Of a stretch of 64,000 nt of DNA, positions 34,842 to 46,985 are shown piece after piece. This DNA is from Pyrenophora tritici-repentis. Taxonomy: Eukaryota > Ascomycota > Dothideomycetes > Pleosporales > Pleosporaceae. The position numbers and the translations under genes were made by a program. The stretch lies in contig NC_089395.1 in the NCBI RefSeq assembly GCF_003171515.1, forward strand, positions 310,001 through 374,000, in the 5' to 3' direction. Numbering within the stretch: position 1 is the stretch's first letter; each line of letters begins with the position of its first letter. The notes beneath the pieces are model-generated. The model made no database searches and was not told the DNA's origin. It saw only the letters and a list, made by a program, of their open reading frames with translations.

Positions 34842-34865
34842 CAGACCAGACCATTCCGATCACTG
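34842..34865 (-). repeat. Right terminal inverted repeat, outer hAT
   Basis: Exact reverse complement of 28995-29018, ending in ATTCCGATCACTG. Confidence 0.95.
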
Positions 34866-34873
34866 GGAGAGAG
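34866..34873. repeat. Right 8-bp target-site duplication of outer hAT
   Basis: GGAGAGAG, identical to 28987-28994. Confidence 0.85.
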
Positions 34874-35386
34874 AGAGGGAGTGGGGATGGAGATGGGTAG
34901 GGGATGAGTGTAGAGACGTGGATAGGGATGTGTGTGTGGGCATGGAGATGAGGTTAGCGTAGAGAAGAAATCGTTACTTGGAAACGAATTAATGCTAGAA
35001 ATCTATATAACAAGCTGTTTTTCTTCTCTTTTCTAGGGTGAATGATGCGGGTTCGCTGCTATGATACACAACAGACAATAGATATAGTTATCTTATAAAC
35101 AGCTAAATAACCTATTGTCATCTATTACTCTCTCACTACCCTATACTCCTCCCCTATTGCTCTTACTCTTTAGCTCGTGATTACACGTTAGCACAGCCTC
35201 CTTGTTAACCCTAGCTATACCTCTCCACTCCACATCCTAACATCAACTCCTATCCTCACTTGTCCCACCTACCTACCTACCTACCTACACCCAAATCCAA
35301 ACATTATATTTTCTAACACAACCCCCTCTCAAGAATCTACCTTGGCTGTCTGTCGCAAAACTACACAACGGCATAGGCTCAAAAGA
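34874..35386. other. Intergenic between transposon and MITE
   Basis: About 0.5 kb without genes. It contains GA-rich sequence, AT-rich sequence and a short (CTAC)n run near 35267-35288. Confidence 0.6.
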
Positions 35387-35394
35387 TTGCTTGT
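35387..35394. repeat. Left 8-bp target-site duplication of MITE
   Basis: TTGCTTGT, repeated exactly at 35553-35560. Confidence 0.92.
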
Positions 35395-35552
35395 CAGAGA
35401 TGTCAACAAGCAAGTCAAGCTGGCTTGATTCTTATCGATTGCAGATCACAGACCATTCTCTGGGACGTGCCACTGTGCACGAGCCTCTATATTGTCTGTG
35501 ATCTGCAATCGATAAGAATCAAGCCAGCTTGACTTGCTTGTTGACATCTCTG
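35395..35552. mobile_element. 158-bp foldback MITE, hAT type
   Basis: Two perfect 59-bp inverted arms (35395-35453 and 35494-35552), beginning CAGAGATGTCAACAAGC, surround a 40-bp loop. The 8-bp duplication TTGCTTGT on both sides places it in the hAT class. It has no coding capacity. Each arm contains AAGCAAGTCAAG, the subterminal motif of the inner hAT 2.7 kb away, and the outermost bases CAGA are the same. It may therefore be mobilised by that transposase or a close relative (inference). A single-stranded form would fold into a long hairpin. Confidence 0.95.
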
Positions 35553-35560
35553 TTGCTTGT
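35553..35560. repeat. Right 8-bp target-site duplication of MITE
   Basis: TTGCTTGT, identical to 35387-35394. Confidence 0.92.
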
Positions 35561-37047
35561 ATTGTGTGGAGGATATGTATAGGAGAGGCGCATGGGCTGG
35601 TGGGTTGTATGGGGTGGGGTTGTATAGGGCTAGGTGGGAGGTAGTAGGGAGGCGCTGGTGTAGGTCGGGAGGGTGGGAGGGTGGAGGATGAATAAGGTGG
35701 AAGGAAGAGAAATCGATGGTTGTGTATGCACTCTGGTTTATACTATCTGACCAGAACATTACGATCGGCAAACGGCACTCGTACTCTTGTGCTCTTGTGC
35801 TCTTGTGCTCTTGTGCTCTTGTGCTCTTGTAGTGGTTAGATCAGCACTGCTGGATGCTTGGGGAAATTGTGCACTTGGGTTGATCTGAGGGTGCTTTTGT
35901 GGTTAGTTTCGTGATGGGGTAGTTTTTATGGTGTTGTATCTGGTTCGTTTGTGTGTGGTGGGGTGGATTTTGGAGGGGATGGTTTGGTGTTTGTCATCTT
36001 AATCGATTGTGTGCACAGTTGTTGTAGTATTGTTGTGCCTGTTTTGGGCCGGAGTGGTCTTGGATTGAGTATGCAGGCTATCCATTTTTTCACTGTGGTG
36101 GGGTGTAGGTAATGGTACTTGGCTGTAGTGGCGTCAATCACCACTACTACTGGGTCTATCCTAGCTCAAAATAATCACAAGATTGGCATGTAGACTATCC
36201 TTTTCCCCTAAGGAGTGTGTTAAGGTAGAACCTTGATTGTAGTGGAGTTAATGCTAGGTTGCCGTGTGTTCGGTATGTCCTATGACTTGGCCAACAACTC
36301 ATTGTACCTATGAAGTCTTCTCAACATTCACTTCAAACTGTGTGATTTTTGGACGAAATGTATATGTCGTGGTGCTAGTTGATCAAGAGTCGAAAGAATC
36401 ATCTTTCATGAGGTCTCAATCAAGCCTCAAGCTGACTGATGCATGCGGAGACGGTCAGCGGGAGCTAGGCGAATCTAACCCTAATCGCAAGACATCAGCT
36501 TCTACAACGACGCGATGCGATGCGATTTGATTAGCGACACGATCAGATGCGCGATAATCCCAACCCCTCGTGCCGACGTACGAAGTGATAGTCGCCACCT
36601 GGCGCCAATAGAGACGACAAACTGGAGATGACGCGTTCGAAGGCGTAAGCACATGGCAGCCACGACACGAGGACTTGCAAAAGATCGTCACGAGGGGCGA
36701 AGAATGTTCGCGAATCCCACCAAGACGGAGAGGCGGCCGTAGATACGTCCAGACATGTCCAGACCTTAGTGTTGGTGTTGCCATTCGGTTTTACACCCAA
36801 GAGAGGCGCAGTCGCACAGCCACAGGGTCTCTGTTGACGTAACCGCCAACCCGCAACAACACCTGCAGCAGGTTGGGCGGCTCCTTGTCGCCTGCGTTGC
36901 TTAAAAAAGGTCGCTCCTTCTGCACTCGTACACCGAATTAGACGATACCCCTCCTTCTCTTTCACCTCAGCACACTTGTAACTGTGCACCTCTTTTTTTC
37001 CAGCAACCAACCCACGCCGCATACCCCGCGAAAGCGCCGTCGCAAGC
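35561..37047. other. Intergenic, simple repeats, no gene recognised
   Basis: About 1.5 kb. It holds an 8-bp microsatellite (35783-35830). A possible old duplication pairs TATCC..GTAGTGGCGTCAAT near 36078-36137 with TATCC..GTAGTGGAGTTAAT near 36196-36251. The last few hundred bp are probably promoter and leader of the spartin-like gene. Minus-strand frames at 36455-37049 are rejected. Confidence 0.55.
35783..35830. repeat. 8-bp microsatellite (GCTCTTGT)6
   Basis: Six tandem copies of GCTCTTGT, the first with A in place of G. Confidence 0.93.
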
Positions 37048-38666
37048 ATGAGCGGCCATGGAGATCCTCGATTGCTTTATACCATCGGCGGTATAAAGGC
37101 CTACCATATTCAACAGGGCGAAGAGAGCTCTCTTACGCCTTCGGGACCACAGACACTGTCGCTGTTGATGGTTCCTACCAACTCGCCTTTTGCAGACCTC
37201 AGCAACTCGCGCGGCCAAAATGAAGCACCCGAAGAAGACTTCTATCTACACCTCAACCTCCCACCCGAGCTCGACCTCCCGCTCCCCGCGACCACACAAA
37301 TCTACCACCAGCCGCCGCGTAGTTACCTGATACCGCGTTGGGATTTGGGCCCAGAGAGTGGCGCCTTCACGCGCATCGAGTTTCCGCCAATTGGAAAGGG
37401 CTCGACGTCGGTCACGCAAGAGGATGTCGATACCTTTGAGACTATCTTGGCGCAATGTACTGCCTTCCTTGAGCGTGCCCAGGCCCCAATACACGAGAAG
37501 GGCAAGGGCAAGGGTGACGTCAAGGCATACAACCCTCAGGACTACCGTCCCGGCGAGGGCTACGCAGGCAATGGTGGTAAGAATGGCGAGGTGGTTCTGG
37601 TAGACGAGGAGAATGGTAGCGTCGTGGGCGAGCTGGCCGAGGGTGCCATGATACACGCGGATCCAGCACTACAACAAGGGTCCAAGAGTAAGTTGTTTAC
37701 AGCCATATCCGAGACTACGTCACTCATGCTAACACAGGGAAAGATCCCGTCGAGATTGTCGTTTCGTCGGATGGAAAGCGCATTGATATCCGCCCGCTCG
37801 ACGAAGACTACCTCGACATGGCCCGCCATCCCGCATACAAAGACTCTGGTCTCGTACAAAATGCCGCTGCCGCATCACGCCTTATCGTGACCGGCTCCAG
37901 CTATCTTAGTAACATGATGGTGTCTGGTGCAGAGAACTTCATCAGCAAGACGAAGCCGAACGAGAAGCCCATGATGTTCAAGCCCGCTACACACGAACGC
38001 GCTCGCAAGATTAACAACCTCACCACTGGCGTTGCTGGATACTCTGCCAAGACTGTGGGACAACTTACAAAGTACGCCCAAAATGCGGCAGCAGGAATGG
38101 CAGGTCACAAAAAGACACATGCCAGGAGCGTTAATCCCGATGGCACGCCCAACCAAAACTACAAGCCTGGTCTACTGAACAAGTCGATGATCGCCTTTTC
38201 CACTGTCGCCGACGGCATCACACATTCCGGCAAACAACTTCTGACCAGCAGCGGTGCAGCCGCCAGTGCAGCCGTAGGACACAAATACGGCGCCGAAGCC
38301 GGACAAATCACCACCAACCTCGCCGGCGGAGTCAAGAACGTCGGCCTCGTATACATTGACGTAACCGGTGTCAGCAGAAAAGCAATCATCAAGTCCGTCG
38401 CCAAGGGCATGGTAGTCGGTAAAGTCAAGGACAAAAAGGGCAACGAGCAAACCGTCATGGTCGGCGGTGGCGACGGCGGTGCTATCGATCCTACAGACTT
38501 GAGCCCACATATGGGTATCACGAATGACAGCGCTCCTCCTAATCAGTCCAACACTCCTGCTCCTGGTGGTCAGGTGTCGTTTGGTGGACCCCCGCCTGCG
38601 TACCGTACTGGTGTTGGCGAGTCGCTTGAGGGACAGCCGGCGTACTATCCACGGGAAAAGAGGTGA
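37048..38666 (+). CDS. Spartin-like protein with senescence domain
   Basis: Two exons in phase (37048-37687 and 37738-38666) give 522 residues. The N-terminal half is soluble: DPRLLYTIGGIKAYHI, then LPPELDLPLPATTQIYHQPP and YLIPRWDLGPESGAFTRIEF. This resembles the N-terminal part of fungal spartin-type proteins. A Gly/Lys-rich linker follows. The C-terminal half (from about residue 240) is the Ala/Gly/Val-rich senescence-associated domain. It includes ASRLIVTGSSYLSNMMVSGA, INNLTTGVAGYSAKTVGQL and GLVYIDVTGVSRKAIIKSVA. In animals and plants such proteins bind lipid droplets or endosomes and transfer lipid; the role here is inferred from the domain only. The tail ends FGGPPPAYRTG, a PPxY motif that could bind a WW-domain ubiquitin ligase. 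Confidence 0.85.
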
Positions 38667-41600
38667 GGTGGTGACGTTGAGCCCTTGTGGCTTGATGAGG
38701 TATGATGTCATGATATGAGATAAGTATGATAGGAGGTAGTGGTGGAAAGTCAGCTGTTAGATCAGGCATCTATGTTTCTTCTTATTGGTTTATGAAGCAT
38801 CTGACATCACTGTAGTTGGTGTCTTGCCTTTTTTTGGAGCGGGTGTGTAGGGAAAATCGTGGATTAACGAGAATACATACTTGATTCAGTCAACTTTGTT
38901 GTGTTGTGAGTGGTGTATGTGTGAGTGAGTGAAATGTTTTGTTTTGAATCGTTGTGCACTTTGTCCGTCAGGGCTCTTATGAGTATGAATGTTTTCTATC
39001 TTTTCGTCCGTTGTTTTTGTTGTTGTCAGGTATTCCAAGGCTCGGTCTATTCACATCTTTTCATTCGTGACATATCCCTTCGCTGTTATCCTAGGTCCAT
39101 CTCTCTCTTCAAATGATAGTAAACCGATAACACGTTTGTCTTGTCTCGCCACTCTTCTTACCCACAAACGCTTCTTTTGCCTCGTTTCATCGTCGCTTTA
39201 TAGCACCGATACATACCCCTACTCAAACCTCGCCCGATATTCATACTCTGTGTCTGTGTCTTTGAGTTTATCTGCATTTCTGTAGTCTTATTACGTTGGC
39301 TCTTTAGGCGGTCGTTGCTGATGTATGACATGGTGGATGTAAGTAGAGGGGGTTGTGTTTTTCAGTGAATAGTGGGGTTGGGTTGGGTGAAGGGTGGGTA
39401 GTGAGGGGGAGGCGGGAGGCGAGGTTGTGGAGTGATAGAGGTGGTATATGAGGGTATCTGGTTCTGTGTGGACGTGGGCGTGGGTGTGGGTGTGGATAAG
39501 AAGGGAAGTAATGTGGATTTGGACGTTAGCAATTAGGGGAAAGGAAGGAAAAGAGGAGTGTTGTTGTGTTGGATATGATCAATTGAGAATGGCATGGGAA
39601 TATATTAAAATCGAGTCTTTCTGAGTAAGGCTAGTATAGTTATCTGTTTCTCCTCAAGATAAAAGCAGCTCTTTTGCTTCACGTTTACCATTCCATAGTT
39701 CATGACTTCGCCACCCAATTTAAGTTTACAATAACTTGCGAGTAGAGCGCAGGAGTAGTCCTATCTCTTAAACTCCTTCGAGAGCGAAAGAACCTACACT
39801 GGCAGATTATTGTTGTCTCTCCATGCGTCTTTTCGAAATACAGTTTTAGTTGGGAATGTAAGTGGATAGAGCAAGGAACAGTGTTCTTTAGAATCTTATA
39901 AGATGAGCTCTATTGATAGGTTATTATTGTCACTGATTAAGGATTTTACGGGTTGGATTTGATTTATGTAGATCTGGGTAGAGATAGAGAATTGATTGAC
40001 AGGTTGTTATCTTCACTGCATATAGGATTTCAACACTGAAATTTTAGTTAATAATGCTTGCGGGTACACGATAGAAATACTTATACAGATAAGGAGACGG
40101 GGTGTGTTGTTAATTCATGCTTCCTTTCCAATCTAACACACGATTGATTATCCTTTTCAGTGCGTGATAGAAAAAACTGTACAGAAAACGAGAGAGACTA
40201 TATTGGGCATTTTCCCTCGCTAGTTCGTGCGTTCTTCGACACTCAATGGCTATTGACAGTTTCTGCGAGTAGACTATAGAAACGTCTACACAGATAGCGA
40301 TAATAGTTGATTCTCTGCATGTCTGGTACGAATCACTCAACACACAACATCCGACCCAGTATATCCATCATTAACTTCCAAGTCCATCTCAAAAGATCCA
40401 GACGATATCCCTTCGACTCTGTTCTTGCTCCGCAACCTGCTCAACCCTTGCTTCTTCCCATACCACTGTCCCACCCAAATCCGATCCAACTACAGCACCC
40501 TGAACCCATCGCTATCCCATGTCCACGAACAACGATTCAGATCTCATCGTCACCAACACACTCATGTCTATAAAAATCATGTCCTACATTCGTCGCAGTG
40601 ACATCCTGTCGAACCCCTCTCAACTCCCCCATGCACATCCCCACCGACAAACCTTCCCCGTCCTTGTCCGTATCCCAGTCACCAATGTGACGATAGACGC
40701 ACTCCTAGCCCCAGTTGCCAGTCTCCGATGTAACAGTCACAGTGTTCCAAAGTATAGCCCAGGGATACGTTAGGTTCCGGATAATTCGCAGATCGTCCCA
40801 CACGACACGACACGACATCCAACCCCCTGGCCCTGACCCAGAGGGGTGAAGCGAGGTGAACACCCCCTACACCGCTAAAAGAAGGACCACTAGAAGGCTT
40901 GACGAAGAAGAAGTTTCGACTCTAACACTGGGTCGCTTGGACTTGTCCCGGAAAGGCGTTCGCTTCGGCTTCACATGTGCAGCACACACTCGCTACACCC
41001 CGTCCGTCCGTCCGTCTACAGTACCGGTACGCTCGCCGCTAAACAACCCAGACTCCGTCGGAGCAAGTAAAGCCGTAACTTACACACTAAGTAAGTAGTG
41101 GAAACCGGAATCCACTCCCTCATACAGTACGATACGTCCGCCACAACGCTCATGTCACATGTCATCGCCCTCGCCCGCTTTGCCTCACTACCGAAAAACC
41201 GGCTAGTACCTTCTTCCCTCACCTAAAGTAACCCAGGGTTTTTTTCTAATTTTACTTGAGAGTCGCGCATATAGGGTAATCGTAGACGAGGGACCACGGA
41301 CGACGGACGTTGCGGAGACAGTGCACCGGGGTCGTTTGGGTTTGGGTATGCTTTGGCGGCCTTGGTTATATGTTTGTGGTACGATTACTATACAGTATAC
41401 TGAAGATGTGGGCTCCGGGGCGTTTTGCTACTCGCTCGCTGTCCTTGGATGGCTTGTTCTATGTTGGATCTGCGGTTGGGGTTGGGTTAGTGTTGTGGCA
41501 CTTGTAGACTGCGTGGACACGTGTGCCGAGGTACGTACCTCAGAGCAAGGGGTTTCTTATCATACGATTATGTATGGATAGGCTCGTGCTGTGTTACTCG

Positions 41601-41761
41601 CTAGGTACAGACTGTTTGAGTGGAGATAAGTCTGTGAGAGAGAAGAAGAAAACTTGATCGACGGGGTATCTTCGGTTCAGTGTTGTCTGCCCATGCCATC
41701 CCTTCCCAGCTTCTCGTCCCATGTACGTACACTTGCTAGAACACGACGTCCTTTGTCAGAT

Positions 41762-41789
41762 CTACCTACCTACCTACCTACCTACCTAC
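41762..41789. repeat. (CTAC)7 microsatellite
   Basis: Seven tandem CTAC units. The same unit recurs near 35267-35288. Confidence 0.92.
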
Positions 41790-42308
41790 TCTGTACCCTC
41801 CGGTCCATCTAACTCGTCCCACGCGCCAAGTCCCAAGATTCCCAACTTCTCACCTTAGCGTCCGCCAGCAGACGACAAGACAACACATTCTCATACGACT
41901 TTGTTTTGACACCCGGTGCCACGTACGTTCCGTTACGTTACGTTAGACCCAAGCGCAAGTTGACCTCGGAAAGACAGCCGGACGAGGTCCACTGGGGGCC
42001 CACTCTGACTTACTGAACTCCACTCCACTAACTCCACGTCAGGTCAGGTCACGGCAGTGCCGAGGGAAAAGAAGAAGCATGTGTACCGACCGTGCTTGTT
42101 TTGCTTTTCATGCCGGCGGGATACATACGACAATAGACGATCCTCATGTTGTTCGCTTTCATGCAGATGGGGATGGATACGACCGTCCGTCCGACACTAG
42201 ATCATCACACGTCGTATCGAAAGTAGTGGGCGAAGCAAGCAAGGCGCAAGCGGTTAAGCCAAGGACACATCACTCACAATCACCAGTCATGTCCCACGTC
42301 TATCTGTT

Positions 42309-42311
<3 letters not shown>

Positions 42312-42341
<30 letters not shown>
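42312..42341. repeat. (TC)n dinucleotide microsatellite
   Basis: About 15 TC units. Confidence 0.92.
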
Positions 42342-42343
<2 letters not shown>

Positions 42344-45300
42344 CAGCACCAGCACCAGCAATCACCACGGGCGGCACTCCCTCCTAACCCTTTCCCACGT
42401 CCCTCGTCCAAAACGTACAGTATGTACCCGCCCAGTCTACTTAAACAGCTAACGCCAATTCATGCCGCTCGCCCCTTCCGTTTAAGACCGAGGACCGGAT
42501 CCGAACTTCGGAGGCTGGCTGGTTTGGCAAGGGCGGACTGATTCGTCGTCAAACAGATCTTCGGGGGGGATACGATATTGATGCGGTCGGTCGGGGAATT
42601 AGGGCTGCGAACCAACGACCGGCTAGGTTGGCTGGCTGGCTGGCTGGTGCCGACCGACCAGCATGAAGGTGTTGCAACCGTGCTGGCTACGAACCTGCAC
42701 GTTTGGTGTTAGAAACGGGGAAGGGGAGGGAGGGGAGAGAGAAAAGAGCAGGCTGGGCGAGTTGAGCTACATCGTTGTGGTGGAGAGATCAGATGTTATG
42801 GTATAGGGAGAGGGTTTTATGCTATACACTTGCGACCCGGACCCGAACACGCAATTTGATGATGATGAATAATGAGAAGCAAAGGAGAAGGGATGAGGGG
42901 AGTTCAATGTGTACAGTCGGTCCAGTTCAGTTCAGTTCAGTTCAATGTGACCAAACACCGTACTGAACCACTCACTCTCTACCACTCCCAAGACCACACA
43001 GTCCACTCTTCCCCTCACCTTCTTTGCTTTTCCCGCCACATCACAAGCCCACAAGCCCACAAACTACTAATCTCTGACTAAGTCCTTACACCAATCAACC
43101 CCCCGCTCACCCAAAAAAAACATGCAACACACTATATACCCACAAGACCTATACCAAACACACCGACACGACACGTACCGCACCGACCGACCGACCCGCT
43201 TCCCGACCGAGATCCAAGGCGGAACGACAATCTCTACTTAATCAACCACGAAAAGAAAAAACAGGCGGCTAAAACCTAGCCCGCAGCAAGAGCACTGGGC
43301 ACGACGGTATATGCCGTCGACATGGACTGTATGTATGTATGTGTTGTCCTATTCGCGCCTTTATCCGTCACGGGTAGCGGAGCCTCGGGGCGATTGGGTT
43401 TCAAGCGGGAAGTGGAGGGGGGTGCGGAAGGAGAAGGGGAGGGGGTGCTTGCAGAGAAGTCGAGAAAAGGTAGGGATAATGGTTGTAAATTGTTAGTAAA
43501 AAGGGTAGTTTGGAGGCATGGCTGCGATCATGGCTACCATGGATATCATCTGTGTGACGGCATGTTGATGCCAGGTATCGAGTCCCCTTGAGAGTTTGTT
43601 CGGCGGTATTGGCGTGGGTTGAGTTTGGTGGTTGGGGGTGTAGTTAGTTCAAGGAAGACGGAAAGAGACTTTGCTTAAGTTGGAACGAAAGCATTAAGAC
43701 CGACCACCGACCGTCTCCGCTAACTAATCAACCTCTCGCTTTGCCTGCCCGGCCTTGCGTGCGTACGCATGTGTGTTGTCTGCCTTGGGCTTTGTGTAGG
43801 TAAGCAGCAACAAACAAACTCTTGTCAGCATCCCACGATCTGGATTCCCTTCTTTCATCGGCGCCGAAAGAGTTTGGGGGAGCAGAAAGTCGAGGCTGAC
43901 TGGCTCAAGCGTGCGGAACCGGAGAGGTCGGGTTCCCTGTTGACGAGACAGAGACTGCAGATCTGCTTCATGGTGTGCATATCCTGTGACAAAGAGAGAC
44001 AAGACGCCCATGCAACTACAAGGCCATGTCGCTATATTCCCATGCTTGTTTCAACATTTTTTTTCTCTTTCAACGGTTGAAAACCTGGATGAGAGCTTGG
44101 GAATGCTGGTCCGTTATCCCAACAAGGTTCTGTCCTTCTCCTCAGCTTGCCAGGACAGGCCAAGATCGGAGCCTTATACCGAGATCTGCTATACCCCAAA
44201 GCAGAACTTTGCACATGCGCATGTGTTTGTATACAGGCTAGTCTGCGGCGAGACCTTGCATATATGCGCCTTCTTGGTTCATTAATCAACACACCGGTTT
44301 TTACATGACTTGCATACTAAGCTTGCGTGTTCACCATCGGAAGCAGCGGGGAAGGGGGGAATCCCTGTTTGAGTTGGCGTGCGGCGAACCCGCTGGGTTC
44401 ACTGGGTTCTGGGTTTGAGACTGTTGCTATATAAGGGTAGTTGTATATGGGATAGGGCTGGGCCATGGCCAAAAGAAAGTGACTAGGCTAGGCGAGCGCT
44501 ACGTAACTACAGTCCGGAGCAAAGCGGAATACTACATGAGGAGATTTCCGCCAAGTGCACGTGTGGCTGAGTAATTTTTCGAGAGAGAAATCTGCTGACT
44601 GTGTTCTGTGAGTAGTCAGGTACCGACCGGATTTCGCTGACTTGGCAGTTGTTGTTCTTGTGCGGAGTATGTCGCTCCGGCCCTTCAAGCTCCGAGACTA
44701 ACACTAAGACAATTCTGGAATGTTGATGATGTAACTAAATCAGTGTTGCATATTACGTGCATGAGCATAGCGTTCTGGATTCTTCTTTTGGTTTTATCAT
44801 GTCGCGCATTATCTTCGGAGATCATTCTCCTCGTATTCTAGAGACACGGGAAAAAACTCAATACTTTGGCTTTCGGTACGGGGTTCTTAGCTCTTCATGC
44901 AAATGGAGGTGTAATGGGGAAATGGGAGCGGAAGGCCATGCTGACCGAATCAAATCGCCATGTACGCCGTGTCCGACTGATCCTCAGGGGACGTATCCGG
45001 TACTTGGCTTAGTTGCTGACCTTCAAGGTACCGACAAAGTTTGGACAGGGTCAAAACAAAAAGCGCCGGTCCCTTGGGCGGATTGTTACTTCCTCGGTAC
45101 TTTAGCAATTACCATTACATCGCCAATGCAGGTTACGGACTCATTTTTGTAATGAACGTGCGCCTAGGACTTACTGTGTGTATGTGCACCTGCCCGTTTG
45201 GTGATACTGTCTCAGATACCAACAGCCTAGATGGCGCGTTGTCGTGTTTGTGCGTTTCCGGATATCAAGGGTCCCGAAATCTTAGTAACGACAGATACAG

Positions 45301-46985
45301 TAGTCGACAAACCAAAACTTTTACATTGTACTTGCATGCTGAACCTTGTGAGAGGACTAGGACATGGACATGGCCGCGCGGTAGGCGGAAGTACCCTTGG
45401 TGTCCATGATGCGACCGGCTCGCGACCTGGCGACTCGTGAACCGGCGGCTTGCGAGTAAGTGAGTAAGTGAGCCAACGCGAGCCGGCTCTCTCTCTCAGT
45501 CCCTCTCTCTTTCGGTTAGACATAATTCTCCGACGCAAGGCCGTTGGGGATGATCTGCGACACGATTCTGCATATCCGCCCCCCCTGGTTTCCCTTTTCT
45601 GCACTGAGGCTTGAGCTCGACGCTCGGGCTGCTGTCGAGCGAACTGGCTGATGCTGCGAGTAAGCAAGCTGGCTACTGGGTTGTTGCAACGTTGCAACTA
45701 TCCGGGGACGCCGCCGTGGGGGCAGCGGAGGCGCCACCGCAGTTGACGGACGGATAGAATCTTGGGGGTTTAGTTTGGATGAGAGTCCACGTCTCGGGTG
45801 TGGCGTGTTTTCTTGGGGCGCAGGCACAAGCGATTTTCGGAGTCTTCGGAGTTTGAGGCAACTTCTCGGAGTTCTATGAGCGCCGTGGGCGCGTCGACTG
45901 TGCTTCGACTTGATTGCTTTTTTACTTTTGGGGAAACCGCTTCGTGTTGGGGTAGGAGATGTAATCTAGGCGCGCAGGTCCGAGGTCCGTGTAGATGGAT
46001 GATTGATGTTGTGGCGCGCACGTGATAGTCAGCCACTTTCAATGTCTTTGCGATGCCCACCGTAGCGACTGCGACGTTTGATCAACATGGTTCACACAGC
46101 TCGAACGCCGTAGAGAGGACACGTGATTCAATGAACACCCAAGTGCCTTTCGGTCAAATGCAGCAAAGGCGCGCATCTAGCAGTGATGAAGTGCTTGCTG
46201 GCTTGCTACATATTGCCATCCCATGCATCAGCCCCGCCGTACGCACCATACATCCCCACCCCAACATTGCGATCATCAAAACACGCATCTTCTCTGCACT
46301 ACCCGTATCGCATGCATGGTGTCGTTCACAAGAAGAAAATAGCCATGATCATGTGTTGTGAATCTGTGACATCCGCACACCACCTGACCACAAGCCCGCC
46401 AACACCATACCCCAGTCGGATTCCATCGCTACACCTGCACTCATGACGTGTAAAGTTAATCTCATGCCGCCTCATCACCCTCCCCCCAGTCCCCACAGCG
46501 AACGATATCAGCGCACGTGGAGCCACAAAAAACGTAGCGTGTTTTAGTGGAGATTTGAGGTCGGCATCGAGATTTACGGCGCTGAGGGAGAGTGTTTTGT
46601 GCAACGCGTGTTGCGCTGTTTGCTGTATATTGTGGGATGGGAGGGTGTGAGGGGGCCTGTGCTCAGCTTTCTGAGCGCAGGTTTGTGAGCGTTTGAGCCC
46701 AACGGTCAATTGAATGTGTGTGGTTGGATTGGACTCGTTGGTGTTGGTGGTTGATGAGTGCACACAGAATGAGGCGTGAGGGCTGGGGATATGCCGGGTG
46801 AGTTGGTCGTTTGGATGGCTCACATGCAATGAGTGCGTGCGTGGCTTCTTGTCATCTTGTGAGAGGGATGATGATATATACTGCCTATCTACCTTTTTCA
46901 TGTCTACAACATACACAGATACATCATACTCCTCAAGCCAAACACTCCTCTCATTCTTACCCCAAACGCCCAGCCTTTCTTCACA

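Larger units (their letters stand above)
28995..34865 (+). mobile_element. Outer hAT DNA transposon, 5.87 kb, carrying a nested hAT
   Basis: The ends are perfect 24-bp terminal inverted repeats: CAGTGATCGGAATGGTCTGG then TCTG at 28995-29018, and the exact inverse at 34842-34865. Both ends are followed inside by copies of subterminal motifs (GGTCTGG and GGTCGGACCGGTC, for example near 29082-29112 and 34770-34796), likely transposase-binding sites. An 8-bp duplication flanks it. Without the inner 3132-bp element and one 8-bp duplication copy it is about 2.73 kb, with a single transposase reading frame of 765 codons. Perfect ends and an otherwise open frame indicate a recent insertion. It lies between the LisH gene and the spartin-like gene. 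Confidence 0.95.
38667..46985. other. 8.3-kb gene-poor region with simple repeats
   Basis: No supported gene over 8.3 kb. Open frames are short, mostly overlap others on the opposite strand, and resemble no family. Visible structure includes (CTAC)n at 41762-41789, (TC)n at 42312-42341, CCGT and CCGA runs (near 41003 and 43183) and scattered GT/GA-rich DNA. At 39730-40310 a diverged motif TGCGRGTA..AGAAA..TAYACAGATA seems to recur (40056 and 40262, weaker at 39737), possibly an old repeat family. Absence of genes was judged by eye only; short multi-exon genes could be missed. Confidence 0.45.

Noticed and set aside
35735..35770. Similarity of CTGACCAGAACATTACGATCGGC to the outer hAT end
   Set aside because: Only a loose match without a partner end or duplication; probably chance or an unrecognisable remnant.
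36455..37049. Minus-strand frames upstream of the spartin-like gene
   Set aside because: They lie over its leader, overlap each other and resemble no family.
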